NCBI GenBank assembly: GCA_014549065.1
Contig: JACDOX010000058.1
Location: 1,488,001-1,552,000 of the forward strand
Origin: Cardinalis cardinalis
Taxonomy: Eukaryota > Chordata > Aves > Passeriformes > Cardinalidae
Reading direction: 5' to 3'
DNA length: 64,000 nt
Below, piece by piece: positions 1-13,100 of the stretch (position 1 is its first letter; each line of letters opens with the position of its first letter). Both the position numbers and the translations under genes were made by a program. The notes beneath the pieces are model-generated. The model made no database searches. It worked only from the letters and a program-made list of their open reading frames with translations, and was not told the origin of the DNA.

Positions 1-3000
1 TGTGCACAAGGGATTCCTGTTTTTAGGGTATTAGATACAATTTAAATGAATCTTGTGATGTGGATAACGGAGCTCAGTGCACTCTGCAAAAGTTGCAGGC
101 TGCAAGTGTCNGATTCACCTAATGTCTCCATCACTTTGGGCTGAGCACCTAAAAAGACAGGATTTCCAAAAGTACCCAAAACCTGACTCCTACTGCTTAT
201 AACACGTCTTGTGAAACCAGATCTATGCTGCTGCAGTTCTTAGAAAGGATTCAAGTCCTGTGCTCCATATAGGAGAGGGGGATTGCCCTTAATTTAATGC
301 CTCCTATCAGCTTTTGACATGCCTAGATATCCAGTCTTATAGGGACTGCCTGAGTGCTCAGCACTGGTTTTGGATGTCACTCTGGGGATTGCCCTCTGGC
401 AGTGTGGCAAGAGGACAAGGCAGCTTGCCCAGCCTGGACTCAGGATCAGTGGTGCTTAACTGGGTTTGAAGCCCTTCCTCTTTACAAACAGAAAAATCTG
501 ATCGAGCTTCAGTAGGATGAAACTGCAGTTTTATGAAGTTAGCAAGTATTTTGCCAGCCTTGCCCGGAGGCGGAATAAGGACTATCACTATTTCTGTAAA
601 CACCCCCTGCTCCTGCCCTGCTCCAGGGACAGCTCTCATTTTTCATGCTCCTTGGAGACAGGGTGTCCCTCNGTGTCCTCCACATACTGTGTGAAAGCCA
701 GAGTTCTGCCTCCTTCTGCTCTGTCTCTTTTGCAGCTGGTAACTTTTGCAAGACCCTTGCAGATCCCTACCTCTGAGCCTACTGCCAAACGTGAGTTGGA
801 GGCTGAAACTCCTCATGCTGGTCCCAGTGAGGGAACACGGTCTCACAATATAATGATAATAATTATTCTTGAAATTAGACTTTGCACTCTGCAGATTTCC
901 TCATTGCTTTTCCTCCTCTCTGTTGGCTGAGTGCCTGAAATAACAAAGCCAGAGACTGTCTGGAAGACAGTACTACATCTTATTTTAATAACCATAACTC
1001 ATTGCTTTCTTCCTTTTTTCTTCTTNTTTNTTTTTTTTTTTTTCCAGAGAAAACTTCTGAAGAACCCTCTGGTTTTGACCATAGTTTGTAGACCTATTTG
1101 ATTGTAAAAGAATAAATGAAAAACATTCACAGGAAGGTGTTGTGAGAATGGGTAACTATTACATGCCTGCAAGGTGACAAATTCTGGCTACTGTGTGCAC
1201 ATGAAAGGAGTAGGAAAAGGAGTCAGGAGAGCTGTCCAAGAGCATGAAACTGGTATGGAGCCAGGTGGTTTTGCTTGCTGCTTGGGTAGCTTGGCAATGG
1301 GAAGAAAATTGTTCCTTTTGGCCCCTGCTTGGTGATTTGAATTAGTTTTCAGGTGCCAAACCCTGCTGGAGGGGGCACTGTTGTAAATGGAGAAGGGATG
1401 GGGAGAGAGGTACTCCNTAAGATGCTTCCAGTCAGGAATATCTGGTTTTGTGGGATGAATGTACCATCCATTAGGACAGTGCTGCCAGTGGTTTTTTGTT
1501 TGTTTGTTGTTTTTTACTTTTTTAATTTCATGGGTATTTTTTATTTCATGGGGGTCAGTGTTGAAGCAGAACTATCTCTAAGCAGTACCTTGCATGCACT
1601 TGAATGCTGTAGGCTCCACATTTGTCTTCACAGAGGATGAATTCCATAACTGAAGCATAAGCAGCCTTTTGGGTACGACATCCAGAAATCTCCCACAATT
1701 AGGCACACGTTATATAAAATTTGCTAAATCACCAAAATCTTTGTAGATCTAGCATGCAATCACCTTTATGCCAGATCCTTGCATCTTTTCCATCCACACA
1801 CAATNTGAGATTAGCTACAGGCTGTCCAATTATCCTAGAGGATTTTTTGAGATCAAAGGTTATTTTTGTTTGTTAAAGTGTTCTGTGCAAGTTGTTATTC
1901 TCATTTCCAACAAGAAAAAGGCTGTGTAATTACACTGTCTGTCTGTAATTCCTGAAGTCACCAGCTGATTTGTTCCAGATAAAATCTGGGGACCTCAGTC
2001 ACGGNCTTTTTGCTTGGCAGCACCTGGGTAGCAAAGTGGCAGATATGGACTGGAGGATGTGAGAGCACTGGCAGCAGATGCTGCTTCTGCCTGAAGAGTT
2101 GTTGCAGAACAAAAGGATATGGATTTAGGGTGGAAATACAGTCAGTAAGCTCTTTCACACATCAGTGAATATGAACAGGTGAAATTAAGTACCTTAAGGC
2201 CACTTTTACTCAAAATAAACGTAGGAATACTAGAAAGGACATGATAAGGGAAAGATAAGATATGGAAAACAACTACTTANTCTCTTTTTATTTTCTCTCT
2301 TCCTTGTGTTATATGACAGCTTCACTTCCATAACAGGATAAATATTTTCCTGCGTCTAGTACAGAGATTCTGTTTTTTCCAAGGTATTATAAAACCAATA
2401 TCATACAATGACTTTTGCAGCCCGGGCTATTTCAGACAATGAACACTTGTCAGTTTAATGGAGGTGCCAGGGCTGGAACAATCAGTGAATNAATTCCAGC
2501 AATGTTTTGGATGGGTTCCTGCTTCCAGCTGGCATTCTCTCTCCTGTCTAATTCTCTGCTTGAACTCTTGCATAGGAGTAAGGCATCAAGCCATTACTGA
2601 TTTTTAAAGCTGGTTCCCTTTGGCACCAGTTGCACTTCAGCTGACTTCTACAAATAAGACATTTTTCAAGTTTTGTGGAAATTTGGGAGGAGTGCCCCAT
2701 TCCTCACTGCCAGTACTTTGAAAATAAATACACTGCTGTATTTTCCTCTACCTGACAATGCAAAGTCTTTGCCTCTTCTGGAGCTGACAGTGGTTTCCTA
2801 CACATGATCCTGGGTGCAGGTTTCCTTTAAAACTGTTTTTCCCTGTTACCTGATGGTATCCCAGTTCTGAAACAAGCAGAAACTTGAGCTGTCAGACTGA
2901 TTTATTTCTTTGTGGAGATACTAATGAAATGAAAGAGGCACAAGCCAAAAGTTTCCATAATTAGGAGATTAATATTTGGCTCTGATATTTTTATTTAGGC

Positions 3001-4026
3001 TAATAAATGATTAGGTAGGAAAAAAATGCTGAATGGCTCCCAGCAGCTGTGTTTAGGGTTGATGGTTTTGAGTGCCTAAAAAAAAAGAGAGAGTTTTACC
3101 TACATGTGTAGGTCTAAAGCAAGATGTGTGTGTGTGTTGAGTGTCTGTATTTAANATCCTGGCCATTGTTTTATTTTACACATCTAATAGGTAGGCATAT
3201 TCCAGNTGCCAATGTCATGAATCTGATGCTAAGATCATGCTAAAATCATGGCCTAGAACTGATTAATTCCAGTTCTGTTCCAATAAGGAAATCAGAAGAC
3301 TGAGGTCACTTTCAGATCTTCGGTTTTCTGCTTGGTTTTCCGTATCACCTTCTTTCAGCTGCCCAAGTGCTCTACATTTTCCTGCAACCATCATCACACC
3401 AACTTTTCATCAGGGTGAAAAAAGCACAATATGTCTGCAGCACAAACTAGAAACCTGTTTTACCCCACTTAGCAGACAATCCAAATCTACNCAAAACTTT
3501 ATGGGCTGCCACAATTGCTTCATGGACAGAGCTAATGAGGGGATTGGTATAGACAGAAAGGGTTGTGCCATGGTGCAAATGGGATGCATGTGGTAAAGTT
3601 TTTGAAATCATATAAAAATTTTAATGAGTTTTCTCTGGAAAATATTTGATAGAAGAAAGCTAGAGCATTGATTCAGAAAGGCTGAAGTTTTAAGGTGCCA
3701 GAACAATCNGCTGTGCTGTGAGATTTCCATGGAAGACTTCCAAAACCTATGATCCAATCAGTAACATGTGACTGCCTCCTGCCTGAAGACAGAAACTACT
3801 GATTCGGGGTCCAGCTTTTCTTCCTGATTTCCAATAAGCCAGGAAGTGATGTGGGCCAAATGGTCAAGGGCTGAGGAGCTATTTTAATGAGGATCACAAA
3901 CTGATGCCAAGCCAACATAGGGATTCCCAAAAAGTGGTGTGTCAGATGGAAATGTACATATCCTGAGGAGTTACTGAAAATACGTGGTGGCTTTGGAAGA
4001 TGTAGGTTCTAGAGAGACTCTGGGTT
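1..4026. other. Unique non-coding stretch, no gene recognised
   Basis: Both strands carry only short open frames with no recognisable domain; the longest, on the plus strand at 517-930, has biased, non-protein-like composition. The stretch contains a T-rich tract at about 1023-1043 followed by a splice-acceptor-like CCAG (treated as a finding). I see no CR1 or LTR similarity, no CpG island and no tandem array. Probably intergenic or intronic. Confidence 0.6.
1023..1043. repeat. T-rich homopolymer tract
   Basis: A nearly pure T run interrupted by two Ns, ending in CCAG. The two Ns inside it are probably length or base ambiguities of the homopolymer. It could be a simple repeat, a reverse-strand poly(A) remnant, or the pyrimidine tract of a splice acceptor. 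Confidence 0.7.
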
Positions 4027-4155
4027 TTCCATCCTCTGGAGATAATCAGAACTTGACTGGAGAGTTCTCTGAATCCAAATTTGAATTCAGCCCTGTTCTT
4101 CAGCCAGGTGCTGGACTAAATGACATGCAGATGTCCCTTCCAAAATTTATTATAT
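4027..4155 (+). mobile_element. CR1 LINE 3'-end remnant
   Basis: The order of motifs follows the untranslated tail of avian CR1: a 'TCCATCCTCTGGAGATAATC' block, then 'ACTTGACTGG', then 'GCTGGACTAAATGACATGCA' and 'GATGTCCCTTCCAAAA'. In CR1 these correspond to the conserved block leading to the 'gaccc/gtccc-ttccaacc' end. CR1 is a non-LTR retrotransposon that is usually truncated at its 5' end, and this copy is only a tail. It lacks a clear terminal octamer microsatellite and is diverged, so it is old. No open reading frame remains. The family is called from memory of the consensus. Confidence 0.5.
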
Positions 4156-7100
4156 TAATCTTATTTTGTTTTGTGTGTGTGTATGTGTAATTTCCTGGGT
4201 TGTCTAAGTTGTAGCCTTGTCATCGTGGTCAGTGGTAAAGTGCCACAAAGCCACCTATAAGAAAGTAAAAAAATATTTCTCCAAAGTGGTTTTCAGATAA
4301 AAATATGTTAAAATGGGAAGGGGAAGATTACAAAAGGTTTTGTAAGTAGTCAGTTTGACAGTTGGGTGAAGGAGAAAAGGTAACTGAAGGGGACATACTT
4401 TGGGAGTTAGGTCACCATGTTCAGTCTCTGAATTTTCCCTATCACATCTTTACTGTAGTTACCTTTATACAGAGCACACATGATGTAATCCAACCAGGGC
4501 CTTGGGAGAATGGATGAGCTCAGTGCTTTTCCAGTTGTATTTTCTCTGGCATTGGTCAGAGTGNGGCATTTCTACAGCTGATGTCTCTACTGGACCTCCA
4601 CAGAGCAAAACAAAACAGCTTCAGGTCACTAGGGCTCCTTGTTGCACAAACAAATAACAGCTTCATGAACATTTCCAGGGCAGAAAGGAACAACTGGATC
4701 TATTTCTTTGGAAATGTTGATAACTATGTTTTTCAGAAAGTCAGTGACTGTTGAGAGTGTCTTGTCTTTTTATACTTTTTCCTTGAGATTCATAGGTTAC
4801 AAGATTGGAAGGCAAAATAATGCTGATCTAGAACAATGCCCCATGTAACACAGCTTTCAGGACTTCCCTGAATTCATTCTCATTTTCCCTCATCTCTTTT
4901 GGGAAAGACAAATCATGATGGAAATGTTCCCAGTGAAAAAATCCAGTGAACTGTATTTTGTTTCTCAATAGCTTCTTGCTTTTCTGGTGAAAAATCTGTG
5001 TATTTGTTTTCTAGTTTCTAAGCTTTAAGGTGTCAGAACTTTGTTAAACATCTGAGGAAGTTTCATCATCTGCTCTTGTTCCTCATGAAGTTATTATTGA
5101 TGCAATTAAATTATCACTTTGATGAACTGAAGAGCTGGAGCTCTATCCCGCATGATCCCAGGACTACTTCAAAGTTGCACCTGATAGGGGTAGATGTCTA
5201 CATNTTATGACTTTGGGTATATTATATAGTGCAAGGTTCCTGCATTACTCAGATGATATTTACTCTGTACCAAAAGATTCTCCTATCCATCTCCTTTTTT
5301 TTTTTTTAACTTGTGTGCATGGTACATGTTTTTTAAGGTGTTTTCCTTGATTGATTAAGATGCTTATAACCACCAGAGCTTAGAGAAATGGGGACATGCT
5401 GTGGCTGCTCTTATTCTTGCTGGATTTGGCAGGTTGAGCAGTTGTGGCCCATAAAGAGCAAGGGGGCTGACAGGAGTGAACCTCTGCAATAATTTCATGG
5501 CTGTCTTTGAAGGTGAAAGTCTTGCCAAATTTCTTAAACATTCAGGCCTTGTTGAAGCTCTACTCAGACCTCATGACCAAAAATGGCCATTGTTCCAGGG
5601 GAGGAAGTCCAAAACCTTTGGGAATTGCTGTTGGAGCTCACAGTGCTCATACAAAGGTGTCTGAGAGCAGGTAGTTGTGTGAGTTTCTCTCTTACCCAGG
5701 TCTGTGTCTGAAGAGTTTTTTCCAATGCTTCAGCCAGTTTCCCAGATCTATTATTGGAGCTGTTATCCCAGTAGTAAGAATAATACATTTACAACTATTT
5801 TAATTTACTTTTTCAGAAGAATTATGGCAGCTGTACTTTATTATTTCCATGCAATTCCTTTAAGTTTGCCTTCAGGTCTTGCTTAGATTTGCTTCTCAGC
5901 TTGTAGGAGATGAAGGGCACTTACCTTTGCTCTAGAGAGAAACACAAGGAAGGAGGACAATCAGTCAGGGTGAGGAGCTGTTCCTTCTTGGCCAGAGGAG
6001 CATCTCCTTTGGGATGCCAAGGGNAGGGCTNGTGGGTGGCTGTTGTTGGGGNTCATTCCTGCCTGAGCAAATCTGGNTGAGAGGTAGGAAGNTGCCCAGA
6101 AGCAGAAAGAGCAGAGCCTGGAGGCACAGGCAACTTCTGGGGAAATGGGCACCCTTTTAAGCAGTGCTTATAACTTCTGGGTTACCTGTAGGGCTATGGA
6201 AATAATAAAGTTTAGATGAGAAACCTTTCCTACAGGGAAAACTATAGGAGACAATGGAAAAAAAAAAAAGTATAGTTGCTTGAGAAATCTCTTAAAGTTC
6301 TTTATACTGGTGACTCCCACCCTCTGTTCTTTTTTAATTTGAGTTTTTAACATAAGAGTTGATTAAAAAACCACAGCCAGATGGTGAAATCAGCATTGTG
6401 AAGAGGTGTCANTTGAAGAAAAATGAAAGAAGGAGGGGAGATTCGATGTTAATTTACCCAGGGAATATGACTGAGATTATTTCTGTCTCTTTAAAAATAT
6501 GATGTAATTCTCATATGTTTTCCTTTTTTTTTTCAATTCCTCATTTTCTCAGCNGCAACTCTAGAGAAATTGAAGGATGAAACCATTGTTCTGACCAAAA
6601 TCNCTCTGGTAACTTTGGAATTGGGCTGCTTTGTTGAGAGTTTAATAAAGATACAGTGGCAGTTCATGTATTGGAGAAGGATTTCTTGTTTTGGGGAGAG
6701 TAGCTGGCATATTATGGAAATTACATTTCTCATATGAGTTTTGGCTTGTGTTCCACAGTGACAATATTTTTTGGTTGTCTCAGTGAAATAACCATGTTTT
6801 ATATTTGCTTTGTTACAGAATTAAAATACCATTTTATTATTTCTTTAGATAATGTAATGGAATGGAAAATGATGAGAAAGCCTGGCATGTGGTCATTTAA
6901 AATCAAATCCCTGTTTCCAGATAGGATTCAGTTCCTGTGCATGTGAATTCTGTGCCTAAGTTGGTGAGCATTACAGAAATGCCAGATATTCCTAAGTTTC
7001 TGGAGTAGCACAGGAAAGGCTGCAGGGAAAGGAAGTGAAACAACTGCAGAGACAGTACAGGAGATGTATGGACAACACAGGAAAAAAAGAAGTGTCNGAG

Positions 7101-10100
7101 GAGGGAGGTACCAGACCAAGTACTAAACTGGAGCAAAAGCAAACAGAGAACAAACCCTGCCTTTGAAAGCAGCTTGACTTTAGGGTTCCTAAATATCAAT
7201 AATGATTGACAGGGATCTTTAGCCTTAGCCCTGGACCTTAAGGGTGAGAGAGGGGTATCAGGGATAGCAAGAAGTATGTTAGATATTGTAACAGTGTTAA
7301 GGAGATGCAGATTACTGGGGATTGTGNTGAGCATTATGAGATACTCTAATTCATCTGGAGTAGGCTGAAGGACAAGTGGCACTGATGACAGCAGCACCCG
7401 GGTCTTCCAGGGTGTGAGTGGCCATAAATTCTGCTGTTGAAGTGACAGAATTGTCCATTCCAGCCATGAGGAAAATCTTACAGAGAAACTCTCCAGGTTC
7501 AGTAAGATAAATAACTGCCCTAAATAGAGGGGAGAGGGATTTCAAAGTGTGGAAAAAGGGCCATCAGGAGTCACAGAGGGCAAAATGGGGTGGGATGAAG
7601 TGCAAACTGCCAAACACACCTAACTGAAACACACCAGAAAAGGATATTAAAAAATACAGAAAGTTCTTTAGTGGTACAGGAAGAGAAATGTCTCTGCTAT
7701 GCAGCTGGAATTTTACAATTGTTAAGTATACAAAATGAAACGCCAAAATTAAAAGATTACTTGGATTAAGTTCTCAATAACAGCTATGGCACTGATGATG
7801 AGGAAAAGTATAACAGCCAATGGGAATGAAAACAGGAGATNTTTTATTACTAAAAATCTACAGCTCTGATAATACAGAGGATGGGAGAAAATGCAGTAGC
7901 AGCTGTGTAAATGGATTTGCCAGGGTGTGTAGAAGCTGTGTGAACGGATAGGCTCCTTTTCTAAAAAGAAGAAATGCAGAATGTCCGAGATTTCAGCTTT
8001 CTTAGGGATCTAGGTGGGAAACACTGGCATGCTGCAGGATGGAGGGATGAACAGAGGGTTTTGGGGTGGGTGAGCACTCAGCNGGCGAGAGATGAGGAGC
8101 GCTCACAGAAAGGGCAGTGTCCAGGCAGTGACACCGTNCATGTGCTTGTGTTAATGACAGGAGGATAAAAAGTAAAGCTGTGCTGGTGACATTTTGTAGT
8201 TTCTTGAAGCTGAGAGGTTTGTCCAGTGCTGCAGGGCACATTGTTACCTCTGAGAAGAGCTGGGTGNCCTGGCAGACTGGAGTTACAGAAGTGACACTCA
8301 ACTACTCAACTAGACAAAAGTCAAACCTTTGTCCTNGCAAACTAAGTGAAACTTCTGCTAATAAACTGGGAATTTCTTACAGGTGTGGGCTCATATATCA
8401 CACATAGGATGCTCACATACAGATAATCTGCTAAACTAAAAAACAAACAAACAAACAAAATGGAAACTTGTCCTAAAAGGCATTAGGGGAAATATTTTCA
8501 ACTGCCTTGTTATACACACAGAATAACAACGTAAGATGATAAAGACACCTTTAGGTGGGATGTTCACTTCTGGCCATGGACACTCAGAGTTGAGCTGTAG
8601 AGGAGGATTGCTAAAGATAATTGAGTAAAGGGGAATCTGATTCAAAAAAAGCTAAAAGAAATTGTCCTGTTTAGTAGAAAACATTGAAAGATTGNGAGAG
8701 GACAATCCATAAGAGAGATTGAAAAAAAACCCTAAGCAGCTTTGCTATGAAAATGGGGGTCAAGTAAGTATAATGAATATCTTTTTTCCTGGAAAATGGG
8801 AATGAATTCCTAACCCTAAGAGATGCTGAGCTCTGAGAAATCATTAAAAATCCATATGACTCTTAAGGTGGAGCTGGCAGTTTCTGAAATGGTTTATACA
8901 ATGCTGCTACCTACTCCAGCAAAGGGTTGGATAAAAGACTGTCAGATGAAAAACATAAACATAAGAAAAGATGAGAACATTTTTTTTTATATCTGTGAAA
9001 GCTGCCAAATTAATCAGAACAATAATGAACACAATTAATTCCTAGGGTTTGAGGCATTTATGAAGACTGTGTCAACAGTTTTGGTAATTTAGTTGAAAAG
9101 TGTGTCTGAACTGTGTGACNCAAGGAAACAATGATGGATAACACTTCCTTTATCCAAAAATAAAACCCAAAATAATCTGCAATACTGCTGGGCATCATTG
9201 CCAGCAATAAATCTCTACTTGTGCTTAATTATGCACTGACATTAAATGGCATCTTGTGCACACCCTGCCAGCATAGGATTGCTCTTCACTTGGCTTCTGC
9301 CCCTGACAGGGCTCTCACCATGAGTGGGAATGAGTGTTATGTATCAATTGCAGCATTGTCCACTGGCTTCTCCTCCTCATGGAAAACCTGATGGGATAAA
9401 TTTGNGTACTGAATGTGAACCTCATCTGATGTAAAAAATACAAATCCTCACAATTTTAGGTGAAAAACAAAATTAATGAAGGAAGTATCAACATGTCTCC
9501 CCAAGCAGAATTCTTCAGGCAACTGAATTGCTGCTCTGCAGATTTGCTATTTACTCAAACAAGATTTCTNTATAACTTGCATTTTCCCAAAAGGGCTAAT
9601 CTGTCCATAACACATTACATCTTCTAAACACATTGTATAGCATTAACAAGTGAGGCATTCTCTACTTATATTTTTCCCCTTTCTAACAATGCTTAGTGCA
9701 CANTTTGTGTTCATAATGTNTAGGTCTTGTTAAAGCCAGAAAAAAAGAGAGTTTTTTTCCCTTCTTTGACTCCTGTGATATGATTTGCTCTTAGCTTTTC
9801 CTTCTTCACAAAGTTCAGCATGGATTCCTCCCTTTTGAATTGATAAAACACAGCTGGTTATACTGCAAATATCAATTCAAGCCGGCTAATGGATGAACTT
9901 TAAACTGAAAAAGGAAGACATTCAGAGAAATGTGAATTTCAAAATGTAGATTATACCTGGACAGTCTCTTTATATTCTTTGTTCAGAACTTCAGCTTTTA
10001 CATTTTTGTTCATTCCTATATGCAGGATCATAAACACACANAGATTCTGTCTGCATGCAGCAGGTAGAGAGACATATGCTTATATTTTCATTAATACCTC

Positions 10101-13100
10101 ATCTCCTTTTGGGACTGCTCTCTTGTCATGTGCTTTCGATTATGCACTTTCCCCCTCATCTAAAGACTTGTGTAACCTTTCCTGCTGCTGCTCTCAGACT
10201 CTTCTGTTCCCTCTTTAGTCCAGCCATCCTGGCTCTGAACTTTCTTCAAGGCAAAATTTCTTTCCCCTCAATCAAAATCACATTTTACCTGACTCTTCTC
10301 TTGTAAATTTGTGTTTTGGCATCAGGTACTGCTCACCNGGGCTGTCTCCAGGACATTGGCTGTCTTCTGCTTCTTCAAACATGCTACCTCACAACTAGTT
10401 GGGACTTAGAAGCTGCTGTTTTTTCTGTCCTGAGTTGTAAAATTTCTTCCTTCCCTTTTCCTCTATTTTTTTCTTCCTATCTCTTTCTTGAGATATTCTC
10501 TGCATTCTCTTCTGTGGTTTCACTTGCACAAGAAAATAAAAAATTCAGACAGGATGCATGTTACTGACTGCAAAGATGTCATTATTGACAAAATTAACTG
10601 CACTTTCAATGTCTCATCCAACTTCAGATATCNAAAAGGTAACTGTCTCTTCTAAGGTGAGATGAATGTACCCTGGTTGTGAAAAAGCTATACTAGTAGG
10701 AGAAAAAACTGTTCACAACATTATGTTCCTTCCTTTCTTGTACAGAATTGCTATAATTCAGGTCATGAAGATTATGTTATTTAAAAATATATTAATGAAT
10801 TTATCCCAGCAACTCTGGAAAAAACCCTCTATTATTTCCAGCAGCTCTTGGTAAAACTCAGGAGACATAATTGTTTAATGGGCTGTCCCAACTGTAAGAT
10901 AAGCTCTGTGAGCACAGATGACCCTCACATCCCTTACCAGGCCATGTTCCAAGCACAAAGGTCCCCAACTTTGCCTTTCTTGTACATAAAAGGAAAAACA
11001 TGCATTTGGAAAATGAGTAAAACATTTTAAACTATTCAATTAATGATAAAATTTAATATAAAAGGAAGTCACTCCCTTTTGCATTCTTCTTTGCTCTAGC
11101 TCAGTAGTATAAGCTTCCTTCCTAATATTATTGTCCATAATCTGCCTGCTACTGTTCAAAACTTTCTCTTGGAAAAGGAGTTTNCACACAAAATTATTTT
11201 AAATTCAGATACTTTGTTCTCTTCCATTTTGCTGCAAGTTAGGCTTTGCTGCATGCCTCAGATGAATTTTTACTTNTTTTTATCTGCCAGATGATTTTGC
11301 AGTAATTTTTCTTTGTCAAGAAAGATTATTTTACCTCTGCCCATATTTTTTTCCCAGACAGTTGTGATAGAAAGGCTGAGATTGGTGTGGATGCAGAATG
11401 CCTGGGTGTGCTGCCCCTCAGCTGAGAGCCCTCCCAGAGCGGTGTTTATGGCATCCAGATCAGTAGNTCCTCAAGACCCCGTGACATCCACCTGCAGTTT
11501 CATGATGTGCTTGGAAAATCCAGCTTGTAGAAAGGAGATCAGTGCTATACAGTTCTGGGATGTTATGTTTAGCCATTGTTTCCTTTGCTTTCTAGACCTG
11601 ATGAGATAGTTCTGGGAGCAGTTCCAAAACGAAGGCTTTGTTGGGGTTCAGCAAGAAAGGCTCTGTGTTTCACAATGGGGTTTTGTTCCCTGGTAAAAAC
11701 CTAAGAAACTCACAGTAACAGCCTCAGGTCATGCTGCACACAGTGTGATTTTCAGAGCTCCCTCTGGGAAGACCTCTGCATCATTTTCCTGTGGCAGCCA
11801 GGTATTAGTGAAGAGCCCGTGCAGTGAGTGCTTCTGCAAACTGGCACCACTCACAACAGATCTGTCTGCTTACCTGTGAAAGTTGCATAAAGGCAGGAAA
11901 ACCTTCCAGCAACAAAGTGGGATAAGACTGCTGCAAAATACCCAGGTGAAGAAGTTATTATTAGTGAAAATACAGTGAAAACCTGCCTTTTTAAAAAAAG
12001 TGTGGCTTTTGCAAAATTTTTTTCAACACAGGCCTCTCAGGATNGTTAATAAGCCTTACAAATAGTGGCAAGGAAATTTAAGTGAGACTCAGGTGGGTGC
12101 TTTTTTCATACTTACAGCTAAAATGAGACCTGGCTGACATTCAGCTATCCAGAAAGACNAGTGGCCCTGCTGGCTCTCCTTCCCTGGGAACAGGTGAGCT
12201 CACTTGGAGCTGGCAAGAGCCAGGTGNGCATGAGAGGCAAGAACCAGGTGTCCACCAGAGGAAAACAGGACAGTTGCATAAAGAACTTGGCCAACCCTAA
12301 GAAGAAAAGGGTGAACAAGCAGCTCTGGAGCTTGTTCCGTACTCCTTGGAGAAGATTTAATTCATGCCACCAACGACAGCATTTCCAGGCAGCAGCAAGC
12401 CTGAAATCAGTATAACTTTTACTTTATCTCACCACCAGTGGTGGTCTCAAATGTCTCTAGTGTGAGACAACCAAAGGTTCTGGGAAGGCAGCTGTTGGGA
12501 GGTCAGGCAGTAAAATATGAGTAATACAGGTTGAAAACTCTCTGCACATAGCCCAGAGACAGCAACAACTGGCTGTAGTATTCTGAATCCAAGGCATTTC
12601 TAATTGTCACTTAGAGGAAATNATGCTGCTTCTCTTCTGGGGGATCTCATAATGTTTTCTCTGCCAATGCATTGGGTTTGGGTTTTCCTGGCCTGTTTGG
12701 TTCTTTTTTTGGGGGGGGTGGGACACACAGAGGTGGTTCCTGTGAGAAGGTGCTGGAAGCTTCCACCATGTCCAGCAGAGCAAATCCCTGATAGCTCCAA
12801 AGGTGGATGTGCCACTGGCCAAGGCTGGTCCAACCAGAAATGGTGGTAATGCCTCTGTGATTGGTATCTAGGCTAATGACCTGTCTATCTTCAATACTGG
12901 TAAAAACAAAAAGAAGAAATGATTGCTATTGGACTCCTATGGAACACCTAGTTTGGCTATGACGTGTGATAGTCAAACTTTTTTTTTAATTTTTGCATGT
13001 TTTCTTGCAGAGTCCTACAGACATTTGTCCTGACTGACACTTTCCTACAGAAAACAACTAGGATCACCACTTGGGCAGAGCTGGGGCACACTGGCAGCAT

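Noticed and set aside
517..930. 137-codon plus-strand open frame with a methionine start
   Set aside because: No domain, no splice or promoter context, an internal N and biased composition; overlapping frames on the other strand are equally open.
6903..7397. Longest open frame in the window, minus strand, 164 codons
   Set aside because: It arises from purine-rich plus-strand DNA, contains two Ns, has a leucine/serine-rich random composition and no recognisable domain.
11331..11470. Good acceptor (TATTTTTTTCCCAG) followed by an open frame
   Set aside because: No convincing donor follows, the frame runs on to an unrelated stop, and the peptide is not recognisable.
12161..12415. Plus-strand open frame with a basic PKKKR-like cluster
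   Set aside because: The lysine cluster alone resembles a nuclear localisation signal, but there is no domain or gene structure around it and two Ns interrupt the context.
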